Shown: piece by piece, positions 33,019 through 44,993 of the stretch | Position numbering within the stretch: the first letter of the stretch is position 1 | How the letters are laid out: every line of letters starts with the position of its first letter | Assembly (NCBI RefSeq): GCF_017591425.1 | Contig: NW_024466004.1 | Coordinates: forward strand, 36,830,501-36,894,500 | Reading direction: 5' to 3' | DNA length: 64,000 bases | Origin: Ochotona curzoniae | Lineage: Eukaryota; Chordata; Mammalia; Lagomorpha; Ochotonidae | Program-made: the position numbers and the translations under genes | The notes under the pieces: generated by a model | Databases searched by the model: none | What the model was told of the DNA's origin: nothing | Seen by the model: the letters and a program-made list of their open reading frames with translations, nothing else

Positions 33019-33307
33019 AGTAATTACTTTTGTTTCATAATTGAAACATTTTCTGTGAGTGATCAGGGGCCACTTATGAGCCAAGATAGTAAGTCTGAAG
33101 GAAGTCTGATGCTGATTCATCAGAAACATTACTGGGCAAACATAGCAGTTGGTGGGGTGAGGCTGGTTAGGAATTATAAAATATTCTGTACTGAATTATT
33201 TGGTGACATTTCTGCAAAATGAATGAACTGTAAATAAATGCCTGTATTAATTGACTTTTTAACTAGTGTGAACAATGACATAATACACATGTAAATTTAA
33301 TATTTAA

Positions 33308-33652
33308 TTCTTTTTTATTTAAATATTTATTTGAAAGAGAGGGAGGACGCATATAGTGGGAGAGGGAGGAAAGAAAGAGAGGAGGCACAGAGAGAGAGAG
33401 AGAGATTTTTCACCTGCCTTTTCACTCCCTAGATGACTGCAATGGCCGGAGCTGGGCTAGGCTGAAGCCAGGAACCAGAGCTTCATCTAGGTCTCCTATG
33501 TGGCTAAACAGGCCCTAAGCATTTGTTCCATCTTCCACTGCCTTCCTTCCCAGGTGCATGAATAGGGAGCTGGATTGAAAGTGGAACAGCCCATATGGGA
33601 TGCCAACATCTCAGGTTTCAACTTAATTCACTATGCCATAATCCCTGCCCCA
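33308..33652 (-). mobile_element. Old C-SINE, full length
   Basis: 'ttttttatttaaatatttatttgaaagagagg', 'agatgactgcaatggccggagctgggctaggctgaagccagg', 'attgaaagtggaacagcccatatgggatgcc' and a head complement ending 'ccctgcccc'. The purine block is long and partly GA repeated. Confidence 0.85.
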
Positions 33653-33866
33653 ACACCAAAATACTAAATTAGTATTTTTTTAAAGGAAATCTCCTACTCA
33701 AAGAGAATCTGAAAGCAGCTAGTGAAGGAGCCACCCATATTGCCTTAGACTGTTCTTAGGAAAAAACGCTTCTAAGGTGAACGTAAAAAAGAAAAACATG
33801 TAAAAATAACTTTAAAATTAGAAAAACATACTTTAAGTAATTTTTCCACCCTCTAGTTTCTATCGG

Positions 33867-34090
33867 TGTCTCCCGTCCCACGGAAGAAATCACCCGACAC
33901 TTGAGAGAGTCTCTGAGGCGCTTTATTCAGATCTTCTGTTAAAAACCGTTATGTGTTACGCTCAAGCTCCTCCCCCGCCAAGCCCCTGGCTTATCTGTCA
34001 AACTTGTCCAATCAGCTTAAAGATCACCAAGGCACACCAATCAGGGCAAAGGGCCAATCACAGAGCAGGAAATTGTCAGTGCCCCCAACA
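33867..34090 (-). mobile_element. Solo retroviral LTR, likely endogenous retrovirus class II-like
   Basis: On the minus strand the 224-bp unit begins tgttgggggc and ends gggagaca, giving TG...CA termini. The minus strand holds AATAAA at 33927-33922, followed by a short R/U5-like 'gtgtcgggtgatttcttccg'. Three inverted CCAAT boxes are read as ccaatca on the plus strand near 34010, 34041 and 34064. No gag, pol or env sequence adjoins it. The flanks (tatcgg and agtttt) do not match as a 6-bp duplication. It is a regulatory relic, not a virus gene. Confidence 0.8.
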
Positions 34091-35464
34091 AGTTTTCACT
34101 TAAAATATACTCGGAAAAAAATCCATTCTTTCTAACTTTCATGTTCTATTTTATAAACATACTTGATAACTGAACTATTTAAGTATTATTATCTTGTATC
34201 TGGGTTACTACAGGAAGTATTCAAATGCAGAGGTCGGTCATGGCACCCATATACCTGTGGTGCTAATAAGCTAGTGTTTCTGTAGATGTGATTATATCAT
34301 TAAACCCAACATGTGCATTGCAATTTTGTCTGCTTTCCTGAATTCTTTACTATTGTAGGTTCCCTTCTCTTCCTCTTCTATAAAGACATATAAAGAGTTT
34401 CAGCTTAGAAATTTGTCTTAGAAAAAAAAAATCTAAACTTGAGATTTTTTTTTAAGTATAAGGAATAAAACATCTCATAGGCTTAATATAAAATGAAAGA
34501 GTGCCTGGGGCCAAGCAATCAGTTTTCTCAGTACTAACAATATATGTAGGAAGAATGATATCAATACTTTCAAAAAGAAACCTGATGAGTAAAACACTTG
34601 TATGCATTTAACAACTTGAGAATGGTACTCGGCCCTAAAAATAGTTTCAAATATACAAGATGCCTCTTACCCATGAATATTCTACAAACAAAAAAACTGT
34701 AAAATCAAGATTTTATAAACCATTTGTCAACATCTTAATTTTAGTGTGTTAATACTTACTATTGCCTTCAAGTGTATAGTTATGGATCTTCAATAAACTA
34801 TTCAAATGAAAATAACATGCAGATGATAATCTCCTTATTTTTCTAAATTATAAACTCTGCAATTTATACTTCTTCTGAGGTTTAGGGTATTACTTCATGA
34901 ATCGGGGGAAGGTTACTGTAAAATGGCAAGAGATGGGAAGCTTGGGAGCAGCTGGGAGTTGGGAAGTGCAGAACAGGGGTTCAGACTGGGGACTGGGGCC
35001 CTGGTCCTATGCGGGGTCTGTAGAATGTCTTCAACTGTTTTTTAATGTTCTGTGTTTTGTAGCCTCAAACTGTGTTTTGCTAAGCACTTTTCTCCTCATT
35101 TTAAGCCCTTGTGTATTATAAAGGAAATTTAATCCGTATGTTTTTGATTCCTTTACACTTAACAAAATGTTGTTTTGTAAGGGCTATTTGATGTCTAAGA
35201 AGCTTTTGAGTCTTTTTATAACTTTCAAAAGCTTTTTACCCCTCAGAAACAGGAAGTTGTGCTTTACACAGAGTAAATAAATGAAAAAGACTTAAAAAAT
35301 AAAGTTTGTTAGAAGACCTCAAATTTAAAATGAATAATATTTTAAAAGCTAAGATTATGTGCTTGCTTTTTTTCTCTGTATTCCTCTGTCTCAACTAATT
35401 TAATTCCTGTAAGTACCATGAAAAATTGATACTGTTATTATCTATATTTTAAGGAAGTAATGAC
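34091..35464. other. Single-copy AT-rich sequence
   Basis: No repeat family or gene is visible. The open frame at 34897-35121 (74 codons) has no recognised features. Confidence 0.5.
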
Positions 35465-35850
35465 CTGGGTCAGCATTGTGGTGTAACTGGTTAAGCCATC
35501 GCCTGTAACAATGCCCTCTCTCATGGGTGCTATTTCAAGTCTGGTGGCTCTACCTCTGATCCAGGATCCTGCTGATGCACCTGGGAAAGCAGCAACAGAT
35601 GGCACAAGTCCTTGGGCCCCGGAACCCACATGGGAAACCTGGATGAAGATCTTGGCTTCTTGCTTCAGCTTGGCCAACCCTAGCCATTTGGCCATTTGGC
35701 CATTTGGCCATTTGGGGGATAAACCAGAAGATAGAAGATTTTTCTCTCTCTCCTTCCATCCCTTACTCCCTTCCTTTCTCTTCCATGCTTCTCTCTTCTT
35801 GTAAGTCTGCCTTTCAAAAAAAATAATAAAATAAATCTTAAAAACGAAAG
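35465..35850 (+). mobile_element. Old C-SINE with octamer repeat
   Basis: 'gggtcagcattgtggtgtaactggttaagccatcgcctgtaacaatgccc', 'tgatgcacctgggaaagcagcaacagatggcacaagtccttgggccccgg' and an 'aataataaaataaatctt' tail. Between 'ccctagccattt' and 'gggggataaacc' the SINE gained extra copies of gccatttg. Confidence 0.88.
35683..35714. repeat. (GCCATTTG)4 tandem repeat
   Basis: Four perfect 8-bp copies lie within the SINE, where related copies have one 'gccatttgg' or 'gccattgcgg'. This is a local slippage expansion. Confidence 0.97.
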
Positions 35851-36124
35851 TAGTATATTATTCAAAAGTCATGCAACTCATGAGGTGGAGCTAGGATTGC
35901 AAAACAGACAGTTTGTGTTTAAAATTCTGTTGTTATCCTGTAATTTCTACTTCCAAAGTCTTAGCCTGTAACATAAGCATATTTGACATTAAACAAAATC
36001 AGTTATGTACCAATGGAGTACTGATATTGGGAAGATCGTATTCTTTTCCCAAGACTTGTTTGTAATGAACACAATGTACCAAACGGGAAAATAAACCTCA
36101 TTAAAATACTGCACAATTTTCATA

Positions 36125-36230
36125 TGTTATTTATTCATTGAGTATCTATTGATAGAATATCCATTAACATCAGATTCTGTTCTGATCATTGAGGATACAG
36201 TAGTTCTGGAGATTGTGTCTAGATGCATGT
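36125..36230 (-). mobile_element. L2 LINE 3' end fragment
   Basis: 'ttatttattcattgagtatctattgatagaatatcc...ctgttctgatcattgaggatacagtagt' resembles the complement of the L2 3' end (attcattcaacaaatatttattgagc...ctgttctaggcactggggatacagcagt). Confidence 0.55.
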
Positions 36231-36940
36231 TGTATCACTTAACTAAGGCTACACTAGAGGAGAAACTGAAAAAATATGGGGTTGCTTCAGGTACTGTGTT
36301 CGTAATAATAACAGGATGTTTGTGCAGTAATGGGGTGACCTATAGCCACCTCCACCCAGCCTGTGTTCTTGAGAGAATGTTTGCTATTGCAGCCCTGGGG
36401 CATTTGGGGCACCTGTCCTGCCCTCCAGACGCCATTAGGTGTTTTTTTTCCTAGCACAGCCCTGGCTTTCTAACTTAACCTCAATAAGATGGAATTTCTG
36501 TTTATGAAAAAGAAGCTTTTTTAATCATTAAAAGTCATGGCTAAGTTGAAGACTAAGACATCTTAAACACCTCCCTCAGGTAACTCCATATATATTCATA
36601 TAAGTCAGTAGATTTTACTGCATCTGAATTATGACCAAGAGAATATTGGCAAGCCAAAGGCAGATGAACAGTTAACTCAGTAGGGTGTGTTTATTTGAAA
36701 AAATAGGGGATGTTTTTCATTATGAGAAGAGCTGAACAAATATATTAAAAACAATTTTGAAAACAGAATGAAGTTAAACATGAAATTCTACCCACAAACA
36801 CAAGTGTAGATGACATTTCTATTATAAATATGTAATTTATTTAAAAAATAACTACAATTGAATTGCTTTTCACTTATGGGCTTACTTTTTCAATAATTTC
36901 CTTTCTCATTAAAAGAAAAGAATGTCATGATTTATCTCTT
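36231..36940. other. Single-copy AT-rich sequence
   Basis: Nothing recognisable. The 101-codon plus frame ending at 36454 has no known features. Confidence 0.5.
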
Positions 36941-36941
36941 T

Positions 36942-37515
36942 TTAAATATATTTATTTATTTATTTATTTAGGGCTTGGACGCAATGGCTCAATTGGCTAA
37001 TTCTCTGTCTTCAGGCACCGGGATCTCATATAGGTGTTGGTTTGTGTCCCAACTGCTCCACTGCTTCTGGTCTGGGAAAGCAGTGTAGGATAGCCCGGGT
37101 TCCTGGGCCTCTGTACCCGCATGGGAGATCTGGAGGAAGCTCCTTGCTCCAGTCTTTGGATCAGTTCAGTTCTGGTTTTTGCAGTGATTTGGGTAGTAAA
37201 CCAGTGGGCAGAAGATCTCACTTTCTCTAACTCTGCCTTTCCAATAAAAATAAATCTTTAAAAATTACTTATTTGAAAGACAGTGACAGAGTGAGAAAGG
37301 TGCTGGAAAGGGATCCCCTGTTCTATGGTTCACACTCTAAATACCCACTACAACCAAGGTTAAAGTGAAGAGTCTAGAACTTCATCAGACCTTCCGTATG
37401 GGTGGCAGGACCATCTCCTGTTGCCTTCCAGGAACATTAGCAGGAAGCTGGCTTAGAAGTGTTGCTTGTCTAGACTTGGATCAGGCACTATGATGTGGGA
37501 TGCAGGCACCCAAAT
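36942..37515 (-). mobile_element. Old C-SINE split by another SINE
   Basis: The tail complement 'ttttaaatatatttatttatttatttattta' lies left of the inserted SINE. The body resumes as 'aaaattacttatttgaaagacagtgacagagtgag', 'tatgggtggcaggaccatctcctgttgccttcc' and 'gatcaggcactatgatgtgggatgcaggcacccaaa'. It belongs to the older subfamily. Confidence 0.8.
36972..37262 (+). mobile_element. C-SINE inserted in an older SINE tail
   Basis: 'gggcttggacgcaatggctcaattggctaattctctgtcttcaggcaccggg', 'ggtctgggaaagcagtgtaggatagccc' and 'tctgcctttccaataaaaataaatctttaaaa'. Of intermediate age: more diverged than the youngest copies but with a clear tail. Confidence 0.9.
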
Positions 37516-37599
37516 AGTAATTTAACAAAGCCTCTCTTGCCTTCTCCTCATTTTACTTTTCAAAATGAATTAACACAATGTAATCTGGAACTTGAATTT

Positions 37600-39235
37600 G
37601 GCTTTGATTTAATGTGATACACCACATCAACAATTTGAAGGATAAAAATTATATGATCATCTCAATATATGCAGAGAAGACATTTGATAAAAACCTAGCA
37701 CCACTTCATACTAAAACCCTAAGCAAGATAGACATAGAAGGAATATTCTACAACACAATCAAAGCAATATATAAAATCCCAAATGCCAGCATCACACCAT
37801 ATGGGGAAAGAATGGAAGATTTTCTATTAAGATCTGGAAGCAGACAAGGATGCACAGTTTCAAGGGTGCTATTCAAAATAGTATTAGAAGTCTTCACTAG
37901 AGCCAATAGGCAAGAAATAGGATTAAAATAATTCAATTCAGAAACAAGGAATTAAAACTGTTCCTATTCATAGGCAACATGATTCTGCAGATATGAGAAC
38001 CTAAAGGCTCAATCAAGAGACAACTGGAACTCATAAGAAGTGTTTGGCAGGGTACAAAATCAATGAACATAAATTGATGGCCCTCGTATACACAAATAAT
38101 GCCATGCCTGCAAAAGAACTTGTAAATTACAGTTCAATCCCCTTTAAAATAATGAAGAACCTTAAATGTCTTGGAATAAACCCAACCAAAGAGGTGGGAG
38201 ATATCTATGATAAAAATTACAAAATATTAAAAAAAAGAAATAGAGGAAGATATTAAAAGATGGAGAGGTTTACCATGTTTACCATGTTTGCCATGTATAG
38301 GTAGAATCAACATCATCAAAATGTCCATATTACTGAAAGCAATATACAGATTCAATGCGATCCCAAACAAAATCCCAACATTGTTCTCAGAATTAGAAAA
38401 GATGATAGGAAAATGCATCTGAAAACACAAGAGATCACAAACAGACAAAGCTATCCTGAAGAACAGAAATAAAGCTGGAGGAATCACAATTCCAGAACTG
38501 AAGACATACTACAGGGCAGTGGTCATCAAAACAGTTTGGTATTGGTATAGACACATGTAAGATTAATGGGACAGAAGAGAAACCATGGAGTCCATACATG
38601 TACAGCCAACTGATCACTGACAAGAAAACTGAACAATCGAGGGAAAAACCTATTCTCTTTAACAAACACTGTTGGGACAATTGAATATAAGCCTGCAGAA
38701 GAAGCAAGACTCCCACCTATCACATTATACAAAAATCAGCTCTCAGTGGATCAAGGACCCAAATCTGAAACTCAACAACAGCAAACAACTCCTTTCAGAA
38801 GTGAGTAAAGGTAATGAGCATGTATTTTTCAAAAGAACAAATTCAATGGCAAATAGACATGAAAAAAGACTCAGACTCTCTGGCCCTTGGGGAAATATAA
38901 AGGAAAACTGCTTTGAGGTTCCGGCTAACTCTAGTGAGATTGGCCTACATAGGAAATCTACTAACAACACTTGCTGGCATGGATATGGGAAGAAAGGTAC
39001 CCTAACACTGTTGGTAGGAGTATAGGCTAGCACAGCCACTATAGAAGTCAGCATGAAGAGTGCTAACGGAACTGAAATCAGAATGATGGATTTATGACTG
39101 TTGCTGAAGGACTACACTATTATAATAAAATGGGTGGAAAACACATTTGGGGTTGAGGGGAAGGGGAAAAGGAGGTTGGGAAAAGCCCTGAACCATTGGA
39201 ACTGTATCATGAAAAACAAAACTTTAACCAAAAAC
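37600..39235 (+). pseudogene. L1 ORF2 reverse-transcriptase remnant
   Basis: Order of L1 ORF2 landmarks: motif A region reads IYAEKTFDK (37658 onward, first catalytic Asp changed to Tyr). The 'RSGSRQGC' block follows at about 37830. The FADD active site reads Phe-Ile-Gly-Asn (37967-37978). Then come 'AGYKIN', 'IKYLGI'-like (LKCLGI), 'RINIIK', and from 38675 the ORF2 C-terminal part. These lie in at least three different frames, so several frameshifts have occurred. The segment ends with an L1 3' UTR (G-rich, 39145-39180) and an A-rich tail. It is a dead copy with no catalytic capacity. Confidence 0.9.
38271..38296. repeat. Three 9-bp repeats in the L1
   Basis: taccatgtt occurs twice followed by a degenerate tgccatgta, where L1 copies normally have a single 'taccatgttcatgg'. 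Confidence 0.85.
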
Positions 39236-41335
39236 AAAAACACACAAAAAATAACACAAGCCTAAAGTATTAAGACATTGTAAGTTACCTTAAAAAAAAA
39301 AGATAAAGCATAATAGCACCTTTACTTGCATTAAGATTAATACAAGAACATACTAAATCAAATACCAAGTTTTTGGCAACAGTCACATTATCTTTCTACT
39401 AAATATTTCAGATCAACCAGAATGTGCTTGAGTTACATGATGTTCTGGGTCTGTAAACAAGTCCTTCTTGGCTTTAAGAATTTTATTAAAACTTCAAAAG
39501 AATAAAGAAAAGTAGAGAAAAAAGAAAGAAATCCCTGAGCCAAGCATGTTTCCATTTGGGAGTTATCTTAATCCAAGGGTAACTTTTCATTTGTCTTCAT
39601 GTAGCTTTCCCTCCAATGATGTCTACGCCATTTGTGACAGGTGCCAGCGTTATACTCCTCTGCTGGGAGGCTCAAAAGAAGTACTCTGGTACACAACACC
39701 GGGAAATGGAGTAGTTGCAGTGACAGAGTCCCAATCCAACTGAATGTTTCTAACATTTTCTCATTTCTCAGAAAACATTATGTTATATTATGCTCCTCAT
39801 AACATAAACCAAAGCAATTAACTATTTTAATTACTTAGTCTATTTTTAGTCAAGAGCTCTTTCCCTGGGCTTCCCCTTTTGGGAAACAAACAAACCACCG
39901 CAATTGATCATTCACACATAATACTAATTTCTTACTTTCTACCTTTTGACAAAATGTATCCTTGCCTTAAGGAAGTTATGAGTGATAATTTTGAATAGTC
40001 TGCAAGATTTCAGTCTTTGGTGATTAAAAAAATACATGAAGATATCAGTTCAAATGGCTTATATCAAATAACTGTCAACTTTCACAAAATGAACTGGCTA
40101 ATTTGGCTCTCTAAAATTGGAGGTAAGGATTTGTGCGACTGATTTAGACTAAATAATAAGTCAGTCCCACAGCAAATATATGCAGTCTCACTTTCAAGCT
40201 CTGGGGTCCAGTGTTTCCATTAGAATAGGCACATGCAATTATGGGATGTTCCATATTTGGTTTCATTTTTGCTTTCCTACTGTAATCCCATCTCACCTGT
40301 GTTAACAGAGATACGTGTGAGTGTGTAAGAATCACATGCAAGGGCCTCATTTCTGTAACTTCCTTTGTATGTAGGGACAGGGGCACTGTTTACCAGGGTC
40401 TCTAAATGATACTCTAAACTGAAGATCTATTTCCCACAGCCCTCAGAATGTCAGAGCGTGTTCCCAGCCCACTTCAGGCCCACGCTAGAGGAAAATGCAT
40501 CCATTTTGAACTGTGTGTGGCAAGTATATTTGTGTTGAAAAAAAAGAAAAAGTTGAGGAATGTAGAAAATCTATTTGGCAGCCATATTATTATCAGAACT
40601 AATTGTCTAAATATTACGCAATTAATCTAAATGTATACACTCATGTTACACTAGGCAAGAGCATTTTACTCTTGATTTAAAAACACTTAACTAATGTTTT
40701 GCATACTTGTTTATGATTTCTTTATTATTTTTGGCTTTGATTTAAATTTATATCAAACAGAAAGGCATTTAGAGATGAGCTGTGTTTATTTTTGAACCTC
40801 AATTTTTACTCAAGTTTTAATCTTTGAACTTAAGGAAGCTGTGTTGAGATTTCCTGTTTAGAAAAGTGTGTGTGTGTGTGTGAATACATTTATGAAATAT
40901 TGCTATACTCACCTGAGATGGACTCATCACATCTTGAGATTTTGGTACCTTTTGCTTTGAGTCTAGAAACTCAGGTGACCAATCCCATCAATAAGTGAAA
41001 AATAAAGAAACGGAAATTGTCTATGAGGGTTTAAGCATTCTGAGGAAAGCCTGGGAATTTAAAACATTTTTGGCCAAAGAATCTAATAGAATGTTTTTTA
41101 CATTTCCAAAGATTATTTTTATCTCCCCACCTCCGTTCATTCTCTTCTTCTGAAAATCTCACTCCAAATGCTTCAGAAAGGATGACACAGCCACAACAAC
41201 TTTGCACTAACAGATCTTAATGAATGATTTCAGCAACAACCATGAAAATCAGTTCCAATGAGCTCTTTCTCTCACATCTAAATGAAGATTTTAAGACAGG
41301 AGGCAGCTGTCTGGAGGATCAAGAACTGGACTAGT
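39236..41335. other. Single-copy sequence, no gene recognised
   Basis: Contains short A tracts (39291-39302, 40541-40551) and a (GT)8 at about 40868-40883. A 65-codon plus frame (39546-39743) looks protein-like but has no recognised family or splice framing. Confidence 0.5.
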
Positions 41336-41670
41336 GAGCCTGGTGTGATGGCTCAATCAATACCCAACCCTTCACTTTGCAAGTCTTGGGATCCCATAAA
41401 GGCACTGATTTTTGTCCTGGCTGCTCCACTTCCCATCCCTGCTTGTGGCCTGGGAATGCAATAGAGGATGGCCCAAAGCCTTGGGACCCTGCACCTGCAT
41501 GGGAAACCTGAAAGAAGCTCTTGGTTCCTGGCTTTGGATTGGCTCAGCTTCAGCCATTGTGGCCACTTGGGGAGTGAAACAGAGGATCGAAGATCTTTCA
41601 TTCTGCTTCTCCTTCTCTCTGTGAATTTGATCTGCTTTTCTGATAAACATCAGTAAACCTTTAAAAAAAT
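41336..41670 (+). mobile_element. C-SINE, full length
   Basis: 'gagcctggtgtgatggctcaatcaa', 'ggtggcctgggaatgcaatagaggatggcccaaagccttgggaccctgcacctgcatggg' and the tail 'gataaacatcagtaaacctttaaaaaaa'. The body is close to the young copies, but the head and tail have mutated. Confidence 0.93.
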
Positions 41671-42460
41671 GGGAATAATTAACACAGAGAAGGAAAGAAG
41701 GCACTGGCAGTGATAAGCCAAATGAGGGAAAGAGGGCAAATCTTGCATTTGAACATTGATTTCCTGAACCATGAGATAGCTCTTACCTCCTCTAAGCTGT
41801 TTTCCACTTTAGATAGAATTACATCTCCAAGAAATTTTTCACTTGGGTAGATCCAAGCAGGAATTTACTTGTGTAGCAACTGAATGGGAATGGCTAAGGC
41901 ACCTGACATTCTAGTTAGTCCATAATGAAATAATTTCACACTGATGCTGAAACAGCTGACTGCAGGGTTCTCAAACACTACTTTTTGCACATTTGTTCCA
42001 TTGGTCTGGGACTTTTACAGACTTTGACTCTTGCCTTAAGCAAAGCATAACTGGCTCTATAACAGAGGGAGAAGAGGATGAAGATGAAGCCTGGAAAGAC
42101 AGAGCAAGGGCCTTGATGTTTTCTCAGTGCCACTAGTAAACAAGTTTAGTTTAGGAAATCTGTTTCTTGCCTGAGCAGAGGCTGTGGGAGGGCAGAGCCC
42201 CAGAGGGGAGGAAAGAGCTAATTGGAGACAGAAGATGATGTAGATGGCATGCAGGCCTGCACTGCTGGAGTCCAGAGCCCCAGTTCTGGAGCAGGACTGA
42301 ACAGGAGTAAAGAGCTGCTCAGCAGAAATGTTGCCAAGATAGGAGGCAAGGAAAGAAGGTGAAGGAAGCATGGTATGCTAAGCTCAGAGTTAACACTGCG
42401 TGCTGAGCTCCACACCGGCACTGGAAAAATGTTTAGTCATTGTAAGAGTTCTGGTTCTTT
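41671..42460. other. Single-copy sequence, no gene recognised
   Basis: A minus-strand frame of 104 codons (42371-42057) is Leu- and Ser-rich with no recognised domain. No repeat family is seen. Confidence 0.5.
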
Positions 42461-42462
42461 CT

Positions 42463-42790
42463 TTAAAGATTTATTTATTTTTATTGGAAAGTCAGACAAG
42501 GAGAGACAGAAAGATCTTCCATCTGCTGATTCTTTCCATAAGTGGCCGCAACAGCCAGAATTGAGCCAATCTGAAGCCAGGATCCAGGAGCTTCTTCCAG
42601 GTCTCCTGTGTGGGTGCAGGGTCCCAATACCTTGGCCCATCCTCGACTGCTTTAACAGGCCACAATCAGGGAGCTGGATGGAAGTGGATCAGCCAGGACA
42701 TGAACTGGTACCAGTGTGTGTTCCTGGAGCATCCAAAATGAGGATTTCCAAAATGAGGATTTCAGCTTCTAGGGTACTGCATCGGCCCCT
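42463..42790 (-). mobile_element. C-SINE, full length, with 15-bp duplication
   Basis: 'ttaaagatttatttatttttattggaaagtcagac', 'agtggccgcaacagccagaattgagccaatctgaagcc', 'ggagctggatggaagtggatcagccaggacatgaactgg' and the head complement ending 'catcggcccc'. ccaaaatgaggattt (42733-42747) is repeated exactly at 42748-42762. Confidence 0.93.
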
Positions 42791-43605
42791 ATTATAATAA
42801 TTCTGTGAGGTAAGGGTTTTGATTCCCATTCCATAGATTTCTGTATTGGAGAAATCACAGTTTGTAATATATTTCCTACTAATGAGTTTCAGAGAATATC
42901 AGTTACTAGAATGGAAGAAGAGTTAAAACTCGTGTGCAGAATTCTCAGCTTTTAAAATCAACAATAAGGTCCAGCCCATGAAGAATCAATTCACTAAGAA
43001 AATTGCTTCCAGTGAGGAGTTCAACTGATGAAACACAGTATATTTGGGAAGAGGTTCGTTCCCTTGGTTGCAAAAGGTGGTACTAATCAAGTAGGCCAGA
43101 GGGCAAATGAATTAATGTAAGGCTGATGTCACCTATCCCAAATGAACATCTGAGGATGCTGCTGTAGCAAATCTCTGGTGTGATGTTCACTCCACACACA
43201 GGCCAGACACAGGAAGGCTCAGAACCAAACGGAGAGGTTTGATTGCACAGTATACTAAATCCATCTGGAACATACATTTAGAAACAGAACAAGAGTGTGT
43301 TGATAGACAGGAGAGAACACTGTGAAGTGAAACAGCTTCCCATCTGAGTGATGGAGTCAGCAACACCCAGTCATGTGTTTCTGCTGTAGCAGCTTTTCTA
43401 GTTGACTGTGTGGTTAAGAGGACCAGAGCTGACAGTAAGAAAGAGGTCTCGAGAGACTCACAGTGTCGGGAACCACCACAGACTGGTTCTCGTGGAGAAC
43501 TAGAAGGCCAGAAAAGGAGCTTACCACTAATTGCTAGGTAGCCACAGCTAGTATCTGTTCCTCTCCAGCACAATGAAGTTATTGATGGCTGATTAAAGGG
43601 TGGCA
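42791..43605. other. Single-copy sequence, no gene recognised
   Basis: A minus-strand frame of 143 codons (43618-43187) is the longest non-SINE frame in the window. It is Ser/Leu-rich, has no recognised motif and no visible promoter or splice context. Chance is the simplest reading. Confidence 0.45.
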
Positions 43606-43942
43606 TTAAAGGGCGCACTGGCTCAATTGACTAATCATTTTCCTCCAAGTGCTGGCACCCCATTTGGGTGCATCTTTGTGTCCTTGCCGCTCCATTTCCC
43701 ATTCAGATTCCTACTGGTGGCCTGGGAAAGCAGCAGAAGACAGCCCAATGTCTTGGGACTCAGCACCCGGCACCCTGCAGGAGATGTCAATGAGGCTCTT
43801 GGTTCCTGGTTTCAGATTAGCTCAGCTCCCACCATTTTGGTTATTTAGGGAGTGAATCTGCTGATGGGAAGATCTTTCTTTCTGTCTCTCCTCAAGTCCA
43901 TAAATCTGCCTTTTGAATAAAAAAATTCATTTTAAAAAAATG
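43606..43942 (+). mobile_element. C-SINE, full length
   Basis: 'gggcgcactggctcaattgactaatcattttcctccaagtgctggcaccc', 'ggtggcctgggaaagcagcagaagacagccc' and the tail 'ctgccttttgaataaaaaaattca'. Moderately diverged. 'cacccggcaccctgcagg' suggests a small local duplication of 'cacccg'. Confidence 0.9.
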
Positions 43943-44002
43943 ACTGCTAGGCTCTGATAAATATTTGCTAGCTCATAAATGTTTTTACTCACAAGTATTT
44001 AA

Positions 44003-44880
44003 GATATTTTAACATTAGGTTTATTAAGGTATAGTCGATATAAAATAAGCTCCACTTATTCAAAGTGTTCAGTTTGATGAACTTTTACATATATGAAACA
44101 TATGTAACCATAATCACAATCAAAACAATGAACATATCAATCATCTACAAAAAATTCTTGTGCTATTTTTTAGTCTTTCTCCCTCCACAACTCTCACTCT
44201 CAGACAGCTAAGAAACTGCATTCTGTAATTATTAGGCCAGCCTGAATTTTCTACATTTGAAAATGATAACTGGAAGCAAGCAGGAAGTACTCTTCGTTTG
44301 GACGGGAGTCCTGGCTTATTTAAACGAACATAGTTGTTTTGATATTCTTCCAAGCTGCTCATTTCTGCTTTCTGCTGAGTAGTATTCCATTGTAGAAATA
44401 TATCAATTTTGTTGAATCATTTTCAATTTCTGCCAATTGTCAATAAAGTTGCTATGAATGTTCACAAAACTATTCTCATCTTTGAGAGACAAATCCTTCT
44501 GGGAGCAATCGGGAATAAATAAGTAGGAATGCAATGGCTGGATTGCACAGTAGTCGTATGTATTAGTTGCATCAGGAAACTGACAGCTGTTTTCCCCATC
44601 ACCATATATGAGAGTACTAGTTACTATATGTCTTGCTAACATTTGGTTTTGCAAGCCATCTTAATCTTCTCTTTTTGGGATGTGTGATTGTGGTTTTAAA
44701 ATTCTGTTTCCTGATAGTCTAATGAACATCTTGTCATGCGGCCCTTGTCTATGCAAGCATTTTGTCCATATTTATGTTTGCTTGCCTTAATACTATGTAT
44801 TAAGACTTTCTAATCATCTTAAGCCAATTGTCAGCCATACTTCTTCCAGTGTATATTTTGCCCTTTTATTTTAGTAAACT
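44003..44880 (-). mobile_element. Ancient L1 (L1MC/L1ME-like), 3' UTR and ORF2 end
   Basis: 'ggtttattaaggtatagtcgatataaaataagc' opens the complement of an L1M 3' end (tttattgaggtataattgacatacaataaac), followed by 'acaatgaacatatcaatcat', 'ctgctgagtagtattccattgta', 'aataaagttgctatgaatgttca' and 'ggaatgcaatggctggattgcacagtagtcgtatg'. This is clear L1 grammar with old divergence. Confidence 0.9.
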
Positions 44881-44993
44881 GTTTTACTCACAAGTAAGTC
44901 TATGTCACTTCAACCTTAGGAAAAAAAAAAACTTGAGAGAACACATGTTCATTTTTCTTTCCCATCCTTTGTGCTGTTTTCATATATTTTACT

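Noticed and set aside
43187..43618. 143-codon minus-strand frame as a gene
   Set aside because: Ser/Leu-rich, low-information peptide with no motif; the upstream end runs into a SINE, and no promoter or splice context is visible.
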